NCBI GenBank assembly: GCA_018817545.1
Contig: JAHITL010000113.1
Location: 1 to 6,673 of the forward strand
Source of the DNA: Patescibacteria group bacterium
GTDB lineage: Bacteria > Patescibacteriota > Patescibacteriia > Patescibacteriales > GWC2-42-12
Length of the DNA: 6,673 nucleotides
Direction: 5' to 3'
This document shows positions 4,408-6,673 of this stretch, piece by piece; within the stretch, counting starts at the first letter, position 1; each line of letters starts with the position of its first letter. The notes under the pieces were generated by a model. The model ran no database searches. It was not told the DNA's origin and saw only the letters and a list, made by a program, of their open reading frames with translations. A program made the translations under genes and the position numbers.

Positions 4408-6384
4408 GTGGGCTCATTAATTATTGATAAAATTAGGAGGGGGTTTAATAAAGTTAAGACAGTTTTAACTAATTTTTTTTGTTGTTTTAAAGAATATTTA
4501 GCTAAGCTAAAATTGAAAAAAAGTTTGGTCAAAGATAGTCAGGCTCAGATTAATTTAGATAAGAAATTGGTTTACTCTTTGACAAAAACTATGTGGCCGA
4601 ATTTTAATCAATTTAAATATATAGGTCGTTATTTAACTTCTAAAGAGTTATTGATTATCAATTGTTGTTTATTGGTTATTCTAGCTAATTTTATTTTTTT
4701 AGGAACTAAATTTTATATAAAGCACAGTCAAAATTTACCAGTTAATGGCGGAGAGTATGTTGAGGGATTGATAGGTACACCTAAACATATTAATTCTCTT
4801 TATTCCAGCGCAAGTGATACTGATAGCGATATTGCTTCTTTAATTTTTTCTTCATTATTTAAACGAGATAAAAATGGAAAATTAATTAATGATTTGGTAG
4901 AGAGTTATGAAATAAGCCCAGATGGAAAAAGTTATACTATCAAAATCAGATCTGGCGTTAAATGGCACAACAATAGTCCATTGACAATAAATGATATAAT
5001 TTTTACTTTTAATGCCATTAAGGATATTCAATATAAGTCAACATTACGATTGAGTTTTATTGGAGTTGAGCTAGAGGAGGTTGATGATAATACTATTAAA
5101 TTTACTTTATCTGAGCCTTATGCTGGTTTTCTGGATTTATTAACTTTTGGCATTTTGCCTGAAAGTTTATGGCAACAGATTGCTCCTGGAGCAGCTAATT
5201 TGGCAGAATTAAATTTAAAACCAATCGGTTCGGGTCCTTATAAAGCTGAATCATCAGTTAAGGACAATTCAGGCAATATTCGATCATATACTTTATTAAA
5301 AAATGATAGTTATTATGGCAAAAAGCCATTTATAGATAAAATAACTTTTAAATTTTTTGCTGGTTTTTCAGAATTAATTTCAGCGTTTAATAATAATTTA
5401 ATTAATGGAATAAGTTTTTTACCAACACAATACAAAAAAGAAGTTGTTGCTAAAGATTCTTTTAATTCTTTTCAGTTAAGATTGCCACAATTAACTGCTA
5501 TATTTTTAAATTCTAAGACTAATATTGCTTTATCTGACAAAAAGGTTCGTCAGGCGTTAGCTTTTGCATTAGATAAAAATAAAATAATAACTGCTGTTGA
5601 TGATCAAAATGCCGTGGTAATTGATGGGTCAATTTTACCAGAAAGTTTTGCTTATAAAAGTGACATAAAAAAATATTATTATAATATAGCGACAACTACT
5701 ACGTTATTAGATGAAGCTGGTTGGAAAAAAATAAAAATTAGTAAAAATGAAATTGATCAAGCTAATTTAGAAATAAAGGCAACTTCAACTAGTGAGGCAA
5801 TTAGAAAAAAGGCAGAAGAAAAAATATCCTTGGGAGCTGGGGAGTGGCGAGCTAAGAACGGGAATTATTTGATAGTTGAATTAACTACAGTTGATACACC
5901 TGAATATGCTAAAGTAGCTGAAGAAATATCTAATTTTTGGCAGTCAGCTAATGTTAAGACAATAATTAATTTAGTTTCAAGCAATAAAGTTCAATCAGAA
6001 ATTGTTAGGCAAAGATCTTTTTCAGCGTTGCTTTACAGCGAATTAGTTGGCGCCGATCCTGATCCTTATGCTTTTTGGCATTCATCGCAAATTGGTCAAG
6101 TTGGTTTAAATATTGCTGATTATGCGAATAAAGAAGTTGATAAATTATTAGAGGATGCCAGATTAATTAATGATGAAAAGACACGACGTGATAAGTATGT
6201 TAAATTTCAAGAAATAATATCGGAAGACGTCCCTGCTATTTTTCTTTATAGTCCAAGCTATACTTATATTCAATCTAAGCAAGTCAAGGGATTCTCTGGT
6301 AAAAATATTTTAATGCCTCATGATCGTTTTGTTAATATAAGTGAATGGTATATTAAAACTGGTAAAAAAATAGTTTGGAAATAA
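4408..6384 (+). CDS. Membrane-anchored ABC transporter substrate-binding protein, family 5
   Basis: Extracytoplasmic solute-binding protein of the SBP_bac_5 (DppA/OppA) family, which delivers peptides or nickel to ABC importers. Seen: a basic N-terminal region (1-80), a single hydrophobic span (about 81-99, LLIINCCLLVILANFIFLG), then the binding fold. The fold begins GGEYVEGLIGTPKHINSLYS (114-133), with YEISPDGKSYTIKIRSGVKW (167-186), the VRQALAFALDK motif in the middle, and GADPDPYAFWHSSQ (548-561) near the C-terminus. No signal-peptidase or lipobox cysteine site is evident after the span, so it is likely an uncleaved N-in anchor. The GTG at 4408 is the most upstream start, since TAA lies at 4393. 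It has no Shine-Dalgarno. Met62 (4591), just before the span, is an alternative start. No permease or ATPase genes lie in the window, so the substrate is unknown. Confidence 0.85.
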   Translation: MGSLIIDKIRRGFNKVKTVLTNFFCCFKEYLAKLKLKKSLVKDSQAQINLDKKLVYSLTKTMWPNFNQFKYIGRYLTSKELLIINCCLLVILANFIFLGTKFYIKHSQNLPVNGGEYVEGLIGTPKHINSLYSSASDTDSDIASLIFSSLFKRDKNGKLINDLVESYEISPDGKSYTIKIRSGVKWHNNSPLTINDIIFTFNAIKDIQYKSTLRLSFIGVELEEVDDNTIKFTLSEPYAGFLDLLTFGILPESLWQQIAPGAANLAELNLKPIGSGPYKAESSVKDNSGNIRSYTLLKNDSYYGKKPFIDKITFKFFAGFSELISAFNNNLINGISFLPTQYKKEVVAKDSFNSFQLRLPQLTAIFLNSKTNIALSDKKVRQALAFALDKNKIITAVDDQNAVVIDGSILPESFAYKSDIKKYYYNIATTTTLLDEAGWKKIKISKNEIDQANLEIKATSTSEAIRKKAEEKISLGAGEWRAKNGNYLIVELTTVDTPEYAKVAEEISNFWQSANVKTIINLVSSNKVQSEIVRQRSFSALLYSELVGADPDPYAFWHSSQIGQVGLNIADYANKEVDKLLEDARLINDEKTRRDKYVKFQEIISEDVPAIFLYSPSYTYIQSKQVKGFSGKNILMPHDRFVNISEWYIKTGKKIVWK

Positions 6385-6447
6385 GAATTAAAATAAGAAT
6401 TAAAATAAGATAAGTAAGAAAAGTAAGAAAAGTAAGAAAAGTAAGAT
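6381..6447 (+). repeat. Consecutive 12-mer and 9-mer tandem repeats
   Basis: Two perfect copies of ATAAGAATTAAA (6381-6392, 6393-6404) plus a half copy overlap the stop codon of the binding-protein gene. They are followed by three perfect and one near-perfect copies of AAGTAAGAA (6412-6447). Both units are purine-rich on the + strand. They look like slippage products in a non-coding 3' region. Confidence 0.75.
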
Positions 6448-6460
6448 AAATTTCCTTTTG

Positions 6461-6492
6461 TCATTCCCGCAGAGCCCGGAAAGCGGGAATCC
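6461..6492. repeat. REP-like palindrome (TCATTCCCGC...GCGGGAATCC)
   Basis: ATTCCCGC (6463-6470) and GCGGGAAT (6483-6490) form a perfect 8-bp stem with a 12-base loop. The flanks TGTC and CCA resemble the widespread dispersed palindrome of the form GTCATTCCCGC-N-GCGGGAATCCA. The 12-mer GAAAGCGGGAAT (6479-6490) is repeated at 712-723, in front of copy A of the hairpin repeat. It sits in the convergent gap between the binding protein and the transposase remnant. No T-run follows on either strand. Confidence 0.6.
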
Positions 6493-6550
6493 ATTTCATT
6501 TAAATTTTAATACTGAGTTTTTATTAAAAAATAAGGCTTAAGTTAATTTT

Positions 6551-6673
6551 CTAGGGTTTTTTAGGGCATGAATTCTTTAAAATTTGACAAATCATTTTGT
6601 ATCTATTTTTTCGATTTATGCCTCTATGAATCCGCAATAAATTTTTTAAAGTTGTATTGCTACCGTCAATTGA
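6551..6673 (-). CDS. Probable DDE transposase, C-terminal end (rest outside window)
   Basis: On the minus strand the frame is open from the window edge for 40 residues to a TAG at 6551-6553. It reads SIDGSNTTLKNLLRIHRGIN and then RKNRYKMICQIL. This resembles the C-terminal signature of DDE transposases of the IS256/IS1249-like group: N-x-I/L-E-G, about eleven residues, then H-R-G-L/I and a basic tail. The residue normally the catalytic Glu would be Asp (third residue here), which may mean a defective copy or a divergent subgroup. Only about a tenth of a full transposase is visible, so the assignment rests on one motif. No terminal inverted repeat could be confirmed. Confidence 0.5.
   Translation of the reverse strand, partial: SIDGSNTTLKNLLRIHRGINRKNRYKMICQILKNSCPKKP

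Noticed and set aside
4435..4443. AGGAGGGGG Shine-Dalgarno-like sequence inside the binding-protein gene
   Set aside because: No ATG, GTG or TTG lies in frame at a usable distance downstream; it encodes Arg-Arg-Gly and is probably coincidental.
6568..6673. Plus-strand frame starting MNSLKFDK and open to the edge
   Set aside because: It lies opposite the transposase-like minus-strand frame, which has a recognisable motif.

Overview
The window is a low-GC bacterial segment, about 6.7 kb, carrying compact housekeeping genes next to a small piece of foreign or decayed defence DNA. The IF-3/L35/L20 cluster, a short SecG, an RmuC-family protein with isoleucine/lysine-rich composition, and a substrate-binding protein held by an uncleaved N-terminal membrane anchor together suggest a Candidate Phyla Radiation (Patescibacteria, Parcubacteria-like) genome. 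That placement is inference from protein style; no rRNA is present. All intact genes end in TAA, Trp is encoded by TGG, and nothing points to a recoded TGA.

Layout, left to right. The C-terminal part of an RmuC-family protein (1-642) enters from the left edge. A hairpin-bearing repeat (720-755) and a stop-riddled, protein-like reading frame lead into an intact rhuM gene (908-1930). Two bases after rhuM, the first ~35 codons of a type I restriction methylase (hsdM) are recognisable and then stop abruptly at about 2040 (fragment 1933-2052): a restriction-modification locus reduced to one intact gene. From 2053 to 2448 is very AT-rich DNA with at most one doubtful micro-ORF. A complete tRNA-Gly(GCC) with its own promoter (2404-2523) follows. 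About 45 bases beyond it lies a second copy of the hairpin repeat (2567-2594).

The right half is the core cluster infC (2688-3245), rpmI (3301-3498) and rplT (3617-3970), encoding initiation factor IF-3 and ribosomal proteins L35 and L20. It is followed by secG (4138-4374) and a large membrane-anchored peptide/nickel-type ABC substrate-binding protein (4408-6384). These genes all lie on the + strand with gaps of 33-167 bases. None has a convincing Shine-Dalgarno sequence. The spacers hold several structured or repetitive elements: a 10-bp dyad before rplT, a CCCGCA/TGCGGG palindrome after rplT, a 7-mer tandem repeat touching the secG start, and 12-mer and 9-mer tandem repeats after the binding protein.

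The right end (6385-6673) has a REP-like palindrome and, on the minus strand, the C-terminal end of a probable DDE transposase running off the edge. The most unusual points are the pair of hairpin-tagged direct repeats (GTATTYGGCGACAGAC) bracketing the rhuM/hsdM-remnant/tRNA interval, and the survival of an intact rhuM beside a truncated hsdM. I found no complete new system that can be claimed from sequence alone.
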